Of a DNA stretch of 64,000 nucleotides, positions 53,949-63,865 are shown piece by piece (the first letter of the stretch is position 1; every line of letters starts with the position of its first letter). The position numbers and the translations under genes were made by a program. The notes under the pieces are model-generated. The model saw only the letters and a program-made list of their open reading frames with translations. It did not search any database and was not told the DNA's origin. The stretch comes from Cellulomonas chitinilytica. Its GTDB lineage: Bacteria > Actinomycetota > Actinomycetes > Actinomycetales > Cellulomonadaceae. Location: the NCBI RefSeq assembly GCF_016862675.1, contig NZ_BONK01000002.1:124001-188000 (forward strand), given 5' to 3'.

Positions 53949-54973
53949 GGCCGGGTCTCCTCGGGGGTCGTGCTCTCGTCACGGGTGTCGTCGGGCGGCG
54001 GCGGTGCCGGCTCGTCCCTGCGCAGTCGGTCGATCCCCCGGGCGGGGGTCGGGGTCGTCACGGGGAACACCGGTCCGCGCGGTCGTGCCGGCCGGGGCAC
54101 CGTGGCCCCGTTCAGCATCTCGTCCCACTGGTGCACGCCGAGCTCGGCGCCGGGCCGGGGCACGGTGATGTGCACGTCGTCGTGCGCGCCGGCCGAGGTC
54201 GCCACGTCGACCACGACGACGCTCACGTTGTCGCGGGCCCCCCGGTCGAGCGCGAGCCCCACGAGGGCGGCGGCGGCGGCCTGGGCGTCCTCGGTCGCGG
54301 CCAGCACGGCGGCGAGGTCCTCGTCCTGCACCTCGCGGGTGAGGCCGTCCGTGCAGATGAGGAGCCGGTCGTCCAGCCCGGCGGGCAGCAGCCAGTAGTC
54401 GGGCTCGGGCGCGTCGCCGGTGCCGAGCGCGCGCGTGAGCACGTGCCGTTCGGGGTGCTGCGCCGCGCCGGCCTCGTCGATCTCCCCCAGGTCGAGCAGC
54501 TCCTGCACGACGGAGTGGTCGACGCTGACCTGCTCGAGCGCACCGTCCGACCAGCGGTACACGCGCGAGTCACCGACGTTGAACACGAGCCAGTACGCAC
54601 CGCCGTCGTGCTCGGTCACGGCCACGCCGGCGACGGTGGTGCCGCCCTGGCGTCCGCCGGTGAACTCGCCACGGATCCGAGCGGCCGTCCGCGTGAAGCA
54701 CGCGTGCACGTCGTCCGCCGTCGCCGCGGCCTGCCCGGCCAGCTGCGCGAACTCCTCGACGGCGATCCGGCTGGCGAGGTCGCCCGCGTCGTGACCGCCC
54801 ATCCCGTCCGCGACGAGGAAGACAGGCGGGTAGGCGAGGAGCGCGTCCTCGTTGACCTCCCGCACGAGCCCGCGATCGGTCGCGGAACCCCACGACGTGC
54901 GCACGCGACCCCCCTCATCACTCGCCACCGGCGACCCCGCCGTCGGGGGCCCGTGGAAAGCATCGGCGCACAT
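53945..54973 (-). CDS. PP2C-family protein phosphatase
   Basis: This 342-residue metal-dependent phosphatase would reverse phosphorylation by the kinase at 50884. The metal-binding motifs are present: REVNEDALLAY, FLVADGMGGHDAGDLASRIA, FNVGDSRVYRWSDG, ICTDGLTREVQDEDLA and ARDNVSVVVVDV. The last ~80 residues are Pro/Arg-rich and probably disordered; there is no membrane helix. ATG at 54973 is used; a GTG about 24 codons later is possible. It heads the ten-gene cluster running to 36034; its upstream gap of 100 bp must carry the main promoter, which was not clearly seen. Confidence 0.93.
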   Translation of the reverse strand: MCADAFHGPPTAGSPVASDEGGRVRTSWGSATDRGLVREVNEDALLAYPPVFLVADGMGGHDAGDLASRIAVEEFAQLAGQAAATADDVHACFTRTAARIRGEFTGGRQGGTTVAGVAVTEHDGGAYWLVFNVGDSRVYRWSDGALEQVSVDHSVVQELLDLGEIDEAGAAQHPERHVLTRALGTGDAPEPDYWLLPAGLDDRLLICTDGLTREVQDEDLAAVLAATEDAQAAAAALVGLALDRGARDNVSVVVVDVATSAGAHDDVHITVPRPGAELGVHQWDEMLNGATVPRPARPRGPVFPVTTPTPARGIDRLRRDEPAPPPPDDTRDESTTPEETRP

Positions 54974-55048
54974 CGTGCCCTACCTGAGCACCCAGGTCAC
55001 ACCAGCGCCCGTTTCGTGGGCACATGACCGTCACGCGGGAGGTGCGAG

Positions 55049-55075
55049 GACCCCCTGCGTGAGATACGCGGGGTC
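55049..55075 (-). terminator. Hairpin at the end of the hydrolase gene
   Basis: A 10-bp stem with a 2-nt bulge (55049-55060 with 55066-55075) and GAGAT loop overlaps the stop codon of the hydrolase gene and separates the era run from the PP2C cluster. No T-tract. Confidence 0.6.
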
Positions 55076-56651
55076 AGATACCGAGCTGGAACACCCCCCA
55101 GTAGGCGAGCACGACGAGCAGGACCGTCGACCCGGCGGCGACCGCGCCGAACGCCAGCTTGCGGACGACGCCGCCGGCAGCGACCCGTTCCGCCACGTGC
55201 AGCTCGTGCACGCGCTGCATCAGGAGCACCGCGGCGACGACCGCCGCGACTCCGAGCAGCCGGACGGCGACCCAGCCGCCCCGCACGATCCAGTCGTTGC
55301 GCTCGTAGTCGAGCGCGAGCCGCGCGATGGACACGAGGTACCACGCGAGGCCGACGACGGTGGCGAGCGCACCTGCACCCAGCCCGGTCAGCCGCCACGG
55401 CACACCGGGCGCGAACCGCGGGCGTTGGTCGGCCGGTCGCCGCCGGCCGAGCCCCGCGAGCTCCGCTCCGCGGGCGAGCAGCACGAGGAGCGGTCCGAGC
55501 ACGAGGAGCGCGACGGACCCGAGCACGGTGCCGACCACGATGTCCCCGTCGCCGAGCCACCGGGGCTCCGGCACGGGCGCGGCGACGTACGTCTGCTCGG
55601 GCGTCGCCCCCGCGACCCGGGGGGACGCGTCGGCCGTGGCGGGCAGGCCGAGCACCCAGCCCGACAGGTCGCGCAGGAACGTGGCGGAGACGACGCCGTC
55701 GACCCGGATGCCGTGGTTGGCGCCCTCGTAGTAGCGCACCGTCACGTCGGTGTCGCCGTTCACGGCGGCGTCCCCGATGAGCTGCTCGGCGCCCTGCAGC
55801 ACCGGCATGGACGCGTCGCCCGTCCCGTAGACCATGAGGACCGGCTGCGTGAGCCGGCGCTGGTACGGCGTGACGTCGAAGTCCGCGTACTCGAACCCGC
55901 CGCCCGGCAGCGACATCCCGACGGCGCGCGGGATGGCCCGGAACACCTCCTGAGGCACGCCGGTGTTGCGCAGGTAGGAGTCGACCGCGAACGCCGCCTG
56001 CTCGCGCGGCGGCACCACGGGCGACGACACCAGCACGACGAACCCGATCCGCGGGTCGACGGTCGCCATGACGGGCGCGATCCAGCCGCCCTCGCTCTCG
56101 GCGTACACGCCGACGCGGTCGGGGTCGACGCCCTCGTGCTGCCGCAGCACGGCGACGGACGCGTCGTAGTCGTGCGCCATCTGCACGTAGTCGCGGTGCC
56201 GGGTCGTGTAGGTGTCGAGCCGCTTGTTCGGCACCATCGCGACGATGCCCGACTCGGCGAGCGCGCGCGCCTGCGCGAGGAACGCGATCTTGTACTCCCC
56301 CGTGCCGGCGCCGTGCACGAACACGACCCCGGGGGCCGGGGCGTCGAGACCGACGGGCTCGCTGATCTGCGCCTGGATGGTCGCGCCGTCGAGCTGGACG
56401 TCGACGACCGAGGTCCGCACCTCGTACTTCTTCAGCGCCGGCGCGTGGCCGATCGCCGTCGACGACGACGTCACGGGCAGCGGGTCCTCCAAGGGGACCG
56501 GGTCCCACTGCGGACCCATGACGGCGCCGAGGACGGCGAGGACCACCACGCCGAGGGCCGTGCTCGCGACGAGGCGGTACGGGCCGGCGGCGACGTGCGT
56601 GACCCGCGCGAGCCTGCGCCGCACCCGGATGCTCCGCTCGCTGCGCAGCAC
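55074..56651 (-). CDS. Membrane alpha/beta hydrolase with C-terminal helices
   Basis: This 525-residue protein has an N-terminal helix (about 25-45), an external alpha/beta hydrolase domain (about 90-345) and at least four helices in the last 150 residues. The hydrolase has the oxyanion region VVFVHGAGTGEYKIAFLAQA, the nucleophile in VYAESEGGWIAPV, the Asp in MVYGTGDASMPVLQG and the His in ANHGIRVDG. The fusion of an esterase-like domain to a membrane bundle is unusual. GTG at 56651 begins 1 nt after the era stop (TGACGTG), so it is translationally coupled to era. Substrate unknown; lipid or wall-ester cleavage outside the membrane is a guess. Confidence 0.85.
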   Translation of the reverse strand: MLRSERSIRVRRRLARVTHVAAGPYRLVASTALGVVVLAVLGAVMGPQWDPVPLEDPLPVTSSSTAIGHAPALKKYEVRTSVVDVQLDGATIQAQISEPVGLDAPAPGVVFVHGAGTGEYKIAFLAQARALAESGIVAMVPNKRLDTYTTRHRDYVQMAHDYDASVAVLRQHEGVDPDRVGVYAESEGGWIAPVMATVDPRIGFVVLVSSPVVPPREQAAFAVDSYLRNTGVPQEVFRAIPRAVGMSLPGGGFEYADFDVTPYQRRLTQPVLMVYGTGDASMPVLQGAEQLIGDAAVNGDTDVTVRYYEGANHGIRVDGVVSATFLRDLSGWVLGLPATADASPRVAGATPEQTYVAAPVPEPRWLGDGDIVVGTVLGSVALLVLGPLLVLLARGAELAGLGRRRPADQRPRFAPGVPWRLTGLGAGALATVVGLAWYLVSIARLALDYERNDWIVRGGWVAVRLLGVAAVVAAVLLMQRVHELHVAERVAAGGVVRKLAFGAVAAGSTVLLVVLAYWGVFQLGI

Positions 56652-56652
56652 G

Positions 56653-57567
56653 TCAGAACCCCAGCCGGCCGAGCTGCTTCGGGTCGCGCTGCCAGTCCTT
56701 CGCGACCTTGACGTGCAGGTCGAGGTACACGCGCGCACCGAGCAGCGCCTCGATGCCACGGCGGGCCTGGCTGCCGACGTCCCGCAGCCGCGAGCCGCCC
56801 TTGCCGATGATGATGGCCTTCTGGCTGTCCCGTTCGACGAACAGGTGCACGCGGACGTCGAGGAAGGGCCGCCCGTCGTTCGACGGCTCCTCGCGCGGCA
56901 CGATCTCGTCGACGACCACGGCGAGCGAGTGCGGCAGCTCGTCGTGCACGCCCTCGAGCGCGGCCTCCCGGACCAGCTCGGCGACCATCACGGCCTCCGG
57001 CTCGTCGGTGAGCTCGCCGTCGGGGTACAGCGCGGGGCCCTCGGTGAGGTGGCCGACGAGGACGTCCTCGAGCACCTTGACCTGGTAGCCCGACGTGGCG
57101 GACACCGGCACGATGTCGGCCCACTCGCCGAGCTTCGCGACGGCCATGAGGTGCTCGGCCAGGCGGCCCTTGCCGACGAGGTCGGCCTTCGTGACGACGG
57201 CGACCACGGGCGTCCCCCGCCCGTCGCGGGCCAGCTCCTGCAGCTGGTCCGCGATGAACCGGTCGCCCGGGCCGACCTTCTGGTCCGCCGGCAGGCAGAA
57301 CCCGACGACGTCGACCTCCGTGAGCGTGTCCTTGACGAGGTCGTTGAGCCGCTCGCCGAGCAGCGTGCGGGGCCGGTGCAGCCCGGGCGTGTCGACGAGC
57401 ACGAGCTGGGCGTCCGGGCGGTGCACGATGCCGCGCACCGTGTGCCGGGTCGTCTGGGGGCGGCCGGACGTGATCGCGACCTTCTGCCCGACGAGGGCGT
57501 TCGTCAGCGTCGACTTGCCGGCGTTCGGCCGGCCGACGAAGCAGGCGAATCCTGAGCGGAAGGTCAT
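56653..57567 (-). CDS. era: GTPase Era
   Basis: This 304-residue GTPase helps 16S rRNA maturation and 30S assembly. G1 is FVGRPNAGKSTLTNAL, the G2 region is ITSGRPQTTRHTVRGI, G3 is LVDTPGLH, G4 is VVTKADLV and the C-terminal KH domain has KAIIIGKGGSRLRDVGSQAR. Its ATG overlaps the stop of the CNNM/CorC-type gene (57564-57567). The order phoH-ybeY-CorC-era is conserved in actinobacteria. Confidence 0.96.
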   Translation of the reverse strand: MTFRSGFACFVGRPNAGKSTLTNALVGQKVAITSGRPQTTRHTVRGIVHRPDAQLVLVDTPGLHRPRTLLGERLNDLVKDTLTEVDVVGFCLPADQKVGPGDRFIADQLQELARDGRGTPVVAVVTKADLVGKGRLAEHLMAVAKLGEWADIVPVSATSGYQVKVLEDVLVGHLTEGPALYPDGELTDEPEAVMVAELVREAALEGVHDELPHSLAVVVDEIVPREEPSNDGRPFLDVRVHLFVERDSQKAIIIGKGGSRLRDVGSQARRGIEALLGARVYLDLHVKVAKDWQRDPKQLGRLGF

Positions 57568-58871
57568 CGTGCGGCTCCGTGGTTCTCGTTCGTGGCGCGT
57601 GCCGGGGGTGGGTCGTCCTGCGGCGGCTGGTGCGGCTCGACCAGGTCCACCAGGACGGTGGCGAGCCTGCGGCGCCGACCCTCGGCGCGGTCGGCGACGA
57701 GGTGCAGCCCGTGGATCTCGCCCTGCGACCCCGGCAGTGGAACCTTACCCAGCGCCTTGGCCAGCAGGCCGCCGGCCGTGTCGACGTCCTCGTCGTCGAC
57801 CTCGATCCCGAACAGCTCGCCGAGCTCGTCGCGCCCGAACCGCGCGGGCACCCGGTACACGCCGCCGCCGAGCTCCTCGACGACGGGGGCGCTCGGGTCG
57901 TGCTCGTCGACGAGCTCCCCGACGATCTCCTCGAGCGCGTCCTCGACGGTCACGAGCCCGGCGATCCCGCCGTACTCGTCGACCACGAGCGCGAGGTGCG
58001 ACGACCCGGCCTGCAGCTCGCGCAGCAGGTCGTCCACCGGCTTCGACTCGGGGACGAACACCGCGGGCCGCGCGAGCGAGGAGGCGGGCTCGTCGAGGCC
58101 GTCGTCGATGCCGCGGGTGAGCCGCTGCACGATGTCCTTGAGGTAGAGCACTCCGCGCATGTCGTCGACGGACTCCCCCACGACCGGCACCCGGGAGAAC
58201 CCGGACCGCAGCAGGAGCGCGAGGGCCTTGCGCAGCGGCGTGTCCGCGGAGGTCGTCACCATGTCGGTGCGCGGCACCATCACCTCGCGCGTCAGGGTGT
58301 CGCCGAGCTCGAGGACCGAGCGGAACATCTCGCGCTCCTCGTCCTCGATCGCCTCGGACTCGCTCACGCGCTGCACCATGTCGCGCAGCTCCTCCTCGTC
58401 CTCCTCGGCGGAGCCGCCGGGCGTGCTCGCGGCGCGGCCGACCCGTCCGGCGACGGCGGTCGCGTACGTGAGCGGCCGGGACAGCAGGGTGAGCGCCGCC
58501 ACGGGGTGCCGGCGGCCGAGGCTGCGCGGGCTGACCCGCACGAACACGAACGCGACGAGCCCGCACACGGCGACGGAGACGAGCAGCACGACCCACCACG
58601 CCCACGACCCGGACGCGACGGCGAGCACGATGCACACGGTCGCCGTCATCTCGAGCAGCAGCCGCACGAACGACGCCGCGGCGGTGACCCGGACCGGGTG
58701 CTCGACGAGCGCCCGCACGCGGGCCGCGGCGGGGTGCCGCTCGGCGACGAGCTCGGTCACCGCGGCGCGCGAGACGCGGTTCACCGCGACCTCGCCGGCG
58801 GACAGGGCGGCCGCCCCCGCGATGCCGAGCACCGCGAGCAGGATCAGCAGCGCGACCGGTTCGTCGGTCAT
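57564..58871 (-). CDS. CNNM/CorC-type transporter-associated protein with CBS domains
   Basis: This 435-residue membrane protein has an N-terminal DUF21/CNNM domain with about four helices (5-25, 55-75, 80-105 and 120-140), a CBS pair ([20 protein letters not shown] to VLYLKDIVQ, then the second at about 255-315) and a C-terminal CorC_HlyC domain ([20 protein letters not shown] then VGELVDEHD). The family is tied to magnesium and cobalt efflux; the older name hemolysin is misleading. It overlaps ybeY and era by ATGA on each side. Confidence 0.93.
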   Translation of the reverse strand: MTDEPVALLILLAVLGIAGAAALSAGEVAVNRVSRAAVTELVAERHPAAARVRALVEHPVRVTAAASFVRLLLEMTATVCIVLAVASGSWAWWVVLLVSVAVCGLVAFVFVRVSPRSLGRRHPVAALTLLSRPLTYATAVAGRVGRAASTPGGSAEEDEEELRDMVQRVSESEAIEDEEREMFRSVLELGDTLTREVMVPRTDMVTTSADTPLRKALALLLRSGFSRVPVVGESVDDMRGVLYLKDIVQRLTRGIDDGLDEPASSLARPAVFVPESKPVDDLLRELQAGSSHLALVVDEYGGIAGLVTVEDALEEIVGELVDEHDPSAPVVEELGGGVYRVPARFGRDELGELFGIEVDDEDVDTAGGLLAKALGKVPLPGSQGEIHGLHLVADRAEGRRRRLATVLVDLVEPHQPPQDDPPPARATNENHGAAR

Positions 58872-59320
58872 CGACCGGCCAGGAACGTCAGCAGCAGCCG
58901 GCGCTGCAGCGCGAACATCTCCTTCTCCTCCGCCGGCTCGGCGTGGTCGTACCCGAGCAGGTGCAGGATGCCGTGGGTCGTCAGGAGGAGGAGCTCCTCG
59001 GCCGTGGAGTGGCCCGCCGTCCGGGCCTGCTGCGCGGCGACCTCCGGGCACAGCACGACATCGCCGAGCAGGCCGGCGGGCGTCGGCTCGCCGTCGCGGC
59101 CGGGGCGCAGCTCGTCCATCGGGAACGACAGCACGTCCGTCGGCCCCGGCTCGTCCATCCACTTGACGTGCAGGTCCGTCATCACGTCCGTGCCGACCAG
59201 CAGGATCGACAGGTCCGTCTGCGGGTGCACGTGCATCTCGTCGAGCACGTAGCGCGCGAGCGCGGCGAACTCCGCCTCGTCGACGTCGAACCCCGACTCG
59301 TTGTTGACCTCGATGCTCAC
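58868..59320 (-). CDS. ybeY: Endoribonuclease YbeY
   Basis: This 150-residue zinc-dependent endoribonuclease acts in rRNA maturation and ribosome quality control. The zinc site is [11 protein letters not shown] at about residues 116-126, and the conserved DVLSFPMDE loop precedes it. The GTG at 59320 has an AGGAG site about 11 nt upstream, inside the end of phoH, and begins 3 nt after the phoH stop. Confidence 0.95.
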   Translation of the reverse strand: MSIEVNNESGFDVDEAEFAALARYVLDEMHVHPQTDLSILLVGTDVMTDLHVKWMDEPGPTDVLSFPMDELRPGRDGEPTPAGLLGDVVLCPEVAAQQARTAGHSTAEELLLLTTHGILHLLGYDHAEPAEEKEMFALQRRLLLTFLAGR

Positions 59321-59323
59321 CTG

Positions 59324-60415
59324 TCAGCTCCTGTCCCAGCGCGCGTACGCGTCGATGATGTCGCTGACCAGGCGGTGCCGGACCACGTCCGACGACGTCA
59401 GGCGGCAGAACTCGACGTCGTCGACACCGCTGAGGATCTGCTCGACGACGCGCAGGCCGGACGTGGTCCCCGACGGGAGGTCCACCTGCGTCACGTCACC
59501 GGTCACGACGACCTTGGAGCCGAAGCCCAGGCGCGTGAGGAACATCTTCATCTGCTCGACGGACGTGTTCTGCGCCTCGTCGAGGATGATGAACGAGTCG
59601 TTGAGGGTGCGGCCGCGCATGTACGCGAGCGGGGCGACCTCGATGGTGCCCGCCTCCATGAGCCGCGGGATCGACTCGGGGTCGACCATGTCGTGCAGCG
59701 CGTCGTACAGCGGCCGCAGGTAGGGGTCGATCTTCTCGGACAGCGTGCCGGGCAGGAACCCGAGCCGCTCCCCCGCCTCGACCGCGGGACGGGTCAGCAC
59801 GATCCGGTTGACGCGTCGCTCCTGCAGGGCCTGCACGGCCTTGGCCATCGCGAGGTACGTCTTGCCGGTGCCCGCGGGTCCGATCCCGAACGTCACCGTG
59901 TGCCGGTCGATCGCGTCGACGTACTCCTTCTGCCCCGCCGTCTTCGGCCGGATCGTGCGGCCGCGCGAGGACAGGATGTTGAAGGTCAGGACGTCGGCGG
60001 GCCGGGCGGTCGACCCGGCGGCCAGCATCGCGACGGACCGCGTGACCACGTCGGGCGTGAGCGGCGTGCCGCCGGCGGCCATCTCGACGAGCTCGTCGAC
60101 GAGGCGGGCGACGAGGGCGACGTCGCCGACCGGACCCGCGAGCGTCACCTCGTTGCCGCGGACGTGCACGTCGACCGTCGTGAAGCCCTCCTCGATCGCG
60201 CGGAGCACCTCGTCGCGCAGCCCGAGCAGCTCGACCATCGAGACGTCGGCGGGAACGCTGATCCGGTGCTCGACGCGCGCGGGCGCACCGGTGCGGTGGG
60301 GGGCGGGTGTCGGCTGCGTCATGTGCTCGGCGTACGCCGTGCGCTCCTTCGGTCGAGCGGTTGGTGCCGCGGGCACACGGTGCGGTGCCCCCCTCACGGG
60401 CGTCGTCGCGTCCAT
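59324..60415 (-). CDS. phoH: PhoH-like ATPase
   Basis: This 363-residue P-loop protein has an N-terminal KH-like region (about 50-115) and a PhoH core with Walker [21 protein letters not shown] and Walker [21 protein letters not shown]. The family is linked to RNA processing with YbeY; the role is not fully settled. ATG at 60415 is chosen; a GTG a few codons upstream is possible. TAGACT at 60447-60452 (minus strand) would give a leader of about 25 nt, so this gene is not leaderless. It heads the run phoH-ybeY-CorC-era-hydrolase. Confidence 0.93.
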   Translation of the reverse strand: MDATTPVRGAPHRVPAAPTARPKERTAYAEHMTQPTPAPHRTGAPARVEHRISVPADVSMVELLGLRDEVLRAIEEGFTTVDVHVRGNEVTLAGPVGDVALVARLVDELVEMAAGGTPLTPDVVTRSVAMLAAGSTARPADVLTFNILSSRGRTIRPKTAGQKEYVDAIDRHTVTFGIGPAGTGKTYLAMAKAVQALQERRVNRIVLTRPAVEAGERLGFLPGTLSEKIDPYLRPLYDALHDMVDPESIPRLMEAGTIEVAPLAYMRGRTLNDSFIILDEAQNTSVEQMKMFLTRLGFGSKVVVTGDVTQVDLPSGTTSGLRVVEQILSGVDDVEFCRLTSSDVVRHRLVSDIIDAYARWDRS

Positions 60416-60446
60416 GATGGAGCGGACGACGCACGTCGACCGCCCC

Positions 60447-60452
60447 AGTCTA
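60447..60452 (-). promoter_or_regulatory. Candidate -10 of the phoH operon
   Basis: TAGACT on the minus strand lies 31 nt before the ATG at 60415. No clear -35 was found. Confidence 0.4.
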
Positions 60453-60496
60453 CGAGCCGCACCCCTCGCAGGTCCGAGCACATTGGAGGCACGCCG

Positions 60497-61036
60497 GTGG
60501 GAGCCCCCCGTCCGTCCACCAGGAGCGCCGCGCTCGTCGCGCTGGCGGCCCTCGTCCCCGCCCTCCTGCTCACGGGCTGCGGCGACGGGCCGTCCGAACC
60601 CGCAGGCGCGACGACCGCCCCGCCGGCGACGTCCGTCGCACCGACGCCGACGTCCTCACCGCACCCGACCCCGCCGGACGAGCCGGCACCGCTCGACACG
60701 TCCGGCGACGTCGCCCAGGCGGGCACGACGACCCTCCTCGCGCCGCTGTCGGGCTCGACGGTCCCCGGCCCCACGGTGACCGTCTCGGGCACCGGCACCG
60801 CCTTCGAAGGCACGCTCGTGTGGGACGTGCACCCGGCCGGCGAGCTCACGTCGGCCGTCGTCTACGAGGGCTCGACCCAGGCCGGCGCGAACGGCGAGGT
60901 CGGGCCGTTCTCGTTCACCGTCGACCTGCCCGCCGGGGCGTGGACGGTCCGGGTCTGGGAGCCGGACATGACGGACGGCGCCGCCGACCCGGGTCCTTCG
61001 TCCCATCTCGTGAGCGCCACGTTCACGGTGACCTGA
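60497..61036 (+). CDS. Lipoprotein with a Gmad2-like immunoglobulin domain
   Basis: This 179-residue protein has a signal peptide with lipobox LLLTGC (Cys28), a Thr/Pro/Ala-rich linker (about 30-75) and one C-terminal domain of the Gmad2 bacterial-spore-germination Ig-like type: LLAPLSGSTVPGPTVTVSGT, FEGTLVWDVH and GPFSFTVDLPAGAWTVRVWE. In other bacteria this domain is found in germination and cell-envelope proteins; the role here is unknown. GTG at 60497 has TGGAGG 7 nt upstream. It is divergent from phoH and followed by ppdK after 105 bp. Confidence 0.85.
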   Translation: MGAPRPSTRSAALVALAALVPALLLTGCGDGPSEPAGATTAPPATSVAPTPTSSPHPTPPDEPAPLDTSGDVAQAGTTTLLAPLSGSTVPGPTVTVSGTGTAFEGTLVWDVHPAGELTSAVVYEGSTQAGANGEVGPFSFTVDLPAGAWTVRVWEPDMTDGAADPGPSSHLVSATFTVT

Positions 61037-61038
61037 GT

Positions 61039-61082
61039 CCGGGGCGCTGAAGGGCCGTCCTGGGCTGCGCACGGCGCCCCGG
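61039..61082 (+). terminator. Hairpin after the Gmad2-like gene
   Basis: A 9-bp stem (CCGGGGCGC 61039-61047 with GCGCCCCGG 61074-61082) closes a 26-nt interior. It starts 3 nt after the stop. No T-tract. Confidence 0.5.
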
Positions 61083-61141
61083 CAGGGACAGACTGGCCAC
61101 GAGGCCGGGCAGGGCCGCCCGGCGTGCGCGGGAGGTGCGCC

Positions 61142-63850
61142 GTGGCGACGTACGTCTGGGACTTCACGCAGGGCGACAAGGACCACAAGGACCTGCTCGG
61201 CGGCAAGGGCGCGAACCTGGCGGAGATGACCCGGCTCGGGCTGCCCGTGCCGCCGGGGTTCACGATCACGACGGAGGCGTGCCGCTTCTTCATGCGGCAC
61301 GGCGCCGTGCCGCCCGGCCTGGGCGTCGAGGTGACGACCGCCCTGCGGCGCGTCGAGGACACGCTCGGGCGCCGGTTCGGCGACACGACCGACCCGCTGC
61401 TGGTGTCCGTCCGGTCCGGCGCCAAGTTCTCCATGCCCGGGATGATGGAGACCGTGCTCGACGTCGGTCTCAACGACGAGACCGTGCACGGGCTCGCGTC
61501 GTTCAGCGGCGACGAGCGGTTCGCGTGGGACTCCTACCGCCGGCTCGTGCAGATGTTCGGCCGGACCGTCCTCGACGTCGACGGCGACCGGTTCGCCGAC
61601 GCCCTCGACGCCGCGAAGGCCGCCCGCGGTGTCACGTCCGACGTCGACCTGGGCGCCGACGACCTGCGCGAGCTCGTCGACACCTACAAGCAGATCGTGC
61701 GCGAGGACGTCGGCCGCGACTTCCCGCAGGAGCCGCGCGAGCAGCTCGACCTCGCGATCGTCGCCGTGCTGCGGTCCTGGAACACCGAGCGGGCCCGCCT
61801 GTACCGCCGCAAGGAGCGGATCCCCGACGACCTCGGCACGGCGGTCAACGTCGTCCCGATGGTGTTCGGCAACCTGGGCCCCACGTCGGGCACGGGCGTC
61901 GCCTTCACGCGGGACCCGTCGACCGGGCAGCCCGGCAACTACGGCGACTACCTGGCGAACGCGCAGGGCGAGGACGTCGTCGCGGGCATCCGGAACACGT
62001 CCAGCCTGGCCGACCTGGAGCGCATGGACCCAGGTGCCTACGGCGACCTCCGGCGCGCGATGCGGCAGCTCGAGACGCACTACCGGGACCTGTGCGACAT
62101 CGAGTTCACCATCGAGCGGGGCCGCCTGTGGATGCTGCAGACGCGGGTCGGCAAGCGCACGGCGGCCGCGGCGTTCCGGATCGCCACCCAGCTCGTCGAC
62201 GAGCACCTGATCACGCTCGACGAGGCGCTCGCACGGGTCTCGGGCGAGCAGCTCACGCAGCTGCTGTTCCCGCAGTTCGACTCCACCGCGGACCGCACCC
62301 TGCTGGCCCGCGGGATGGCAGCGTCGCCGGGTGCGGCCGTCGGGGCCGCCGTGTTCGACTCCCGGACCGCCCAGGCGTGGGCGGCGGACGGGAAGGACGT
62401 GGTCCTGGTCCGCCGGGAGACGAACCCGGACGACCTCGGGGGCATGATCGCCGCGGTCGGCGTCCTGACGGCACGCGGCGGCAAGACGTCGCACGCGGCC
62501 GTCGTCGCCCGGGGCATGGGCCGCACGTGCGTGGTCGGCGCGGAGGCGCTCGACATCGACGTCGTCACGCGCAGCTTCAGCGCCGACGGCCACGTGGTGC
62601 ACGAGGGCGACGTGGTCGCGATCGACGGCTCCACGGGCGAGGTGTTCCTCGGCGCGGTCGCGGTGGCCCCCTCCCCGGTGAGCCGCTACCTCGACGAGGG
62701 CCTCGACGCCGCCCTCTCGGCCGCACCGGACGAGGCCACGCAGGACCTGGTCCGCGCCGTCGACCGGCTCCTGCAGCACGCCGACGCGACCCGCCGGCTG
62801 CACGTCCACGCGAACGCGGACACCGCCGACGACGCGGCCCGCGCACGCCGGCTCGGCGCCCAGGGTGTCGGGCTGTGCCGGACCGAGCACATGTTCCTCG
62901 GCGAGCGCCGCGTGCTCGTCGAGCGCGTGGTCCTCGCGGACGACGACGCCGAGCGGCAGGCGGCGCTCGACGCCCTGCTCCCCCTGCAGCGGGAGGACTT
63001 CGTGGGTCTGCTCACCGCGATGGACGGGCTCCCGACGACGATCCGGCTGCTGGACCCGCCCCTGCACGAGTTCCTGCCGGACCTCACGGAGCTGTCCGTC
63101 CGGGTCGCGCTCGCGGAGGCCAGGGGCGAGTCCTCACCGCAGGACGTGCGGCTCCTGGCGGCCGTGCGGCGGATGCACGAGGCGAACCCGATGCTGGGGC
63201 TGCGCGGCGTCCGCCTCGGGCTCGTGATGCCCGGGCTGTTCGCGCTGCAGATCCGGGCCGTGTGCGAGGCGGTCGCCCGGCGCCTGGCCGACGGGGGCGA
63301 CCCGCGGGCGGAGATCATGGTCCCGCTCGTCGGCTCCGTGCAGGAGCTGCGCCTCGTGCGCGACGAGGCCGTGGGCATCATGGCCGAGGTCGGCGCAGCG
63401 CACGGGGTCGACCTCGCGCTGCCCGTCGGCGTGATGATCGAGCTGCCGCGTGCCGCCCTCACCGCCGGCCGCATCGCCGAGCACGCGGCGTTCTTCTCGT
63501 TCGGCACGAACGACCTGACACAGACGACGTGGGGCTTCTCGCGCGACGACGTCGAGGGGGCGTTCTTCGCGCAGTACACCGACAACGGGGTCCTGGTCGT
63601 GTCGCCGTTCGAGACGATCGACGAGCACGGCGTCGGGCGGCTCGTGCGGATCGCCGTCGAGGAGGGCCGCGCGGCCCGCCCGGGCCTGACCATCGGGGTG
63701 TGCGGGGAGCACGGCGGCGACCCGGAGTCGATCCGGTTCTTCCACGGTGTCGGCATCGACTACGTGTCCTGCTCGCCGTTCCGGGTGCCGGTCGCGCGGC
63801 TCGAGGCGGGCCGGGCGGCCGTGGCGGAGGCGGGCCTCGAGACACGCTGA
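61142..63850 (+). CDS. ppdK: Pyruvate, phosphate dikinase
   Basis: This 902-residue enzyme interconverts pyruvate, ATP and phosphate with phosphoenolpyruvate, AMP and diphosphate. The N-terminal nucleotide domain begins FTQGDKDHKDLLGGKGANLA, with VSVRSGAKFSMPGMMETVLD; the phospho-His is His451 in GGKTSHAAVVARGMG, and the C-terminal PEP barrel contains QGVGLCRTEHMFLGERR, SFGTNDLTQTTWGFSRDD and the acid/base Cys854 in GVCGEHGGDP. Length matches the family. The GTG at 61142 has GGGAGG 6 nt upstream. No PPDK regulatory protein gene is next to it. It can work in gluconeogenesis or glycolysis depending on flux. Confidence 0.96.
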   Translation: MATYVWDFTQGDKDHKDLLGGKGANLAEMTRLGLPVPPGFTITTEACRFFMRHGAVPPGLGVEVTTALRRVEDTLGRRFGDTTDPLLVSVRSGAKFSMPGMMETVLDVGLNDETVHGLASFSGDERFAWDSYRRLVQMFGRTVLDVDGDRFADALDAAKAARGVTSDVDLGADDLRELVDTYKQIVREDVGRDFPQEPREQLDLAIVAVLRSWNTERARLYRRKERIPDDLGTAVNVVPMVFGNLGPTSGTGVAFTRDPSTGQPGNYGDYLANAQGEDVVAGIRNTSSLADLERMDPGAYGDLRRAMRQLETHYRDLCDIEFTIERGRLWMLQTRVGKRTAAAAFRIATQLVDEHLITLDEALARVSGEQLTQLLFPQFDSTADRTLLARGMAASPGAAVGAAVFDSRTAQAWAADGKDVVLVRRETNPDDLGGMIAAVGVLTARGGKTSHAAVVARGMGRTCVVGAEALDIDVVTRSFSADGHVVHEGDVVAIDGSTGEVFLGAVAVAPSPVSRYLDEGLDAALSAAPDEATQDLVRAVDRLLQHADATRRLHVHANADTADDAARARRLGAQGVGLCRTEHMFLGERRVLVERVVLADDDAERQAALDALLPLQREDFVGLLTAMDGLPTTIRLLDPPLHEFLPDLTELSVRVALAEARGESSPQDVRLLAAVRRMHEANPMLGLRGVRLGLVMPGLFALQIRAVCEAVARRLADGGDPRAEIMVPLVGSVQELRLVRDEAVGIMAEVGAAHGVDLALPVGVMIELPRAALTAGRIAEHAAFFSFGTNDLTQTTWGFSRDDVEGAFFAQYTDNGVLVVSPFETIDEHGVGRLVRIAVEEGRAARPGLTIGVCGEHGGDPESIRFFHGVGIDYVSCSPFRVPVARLEAGRAAVAEAGLETR

Positions 63851-63865
63851 CACGCAGGCACAGGG

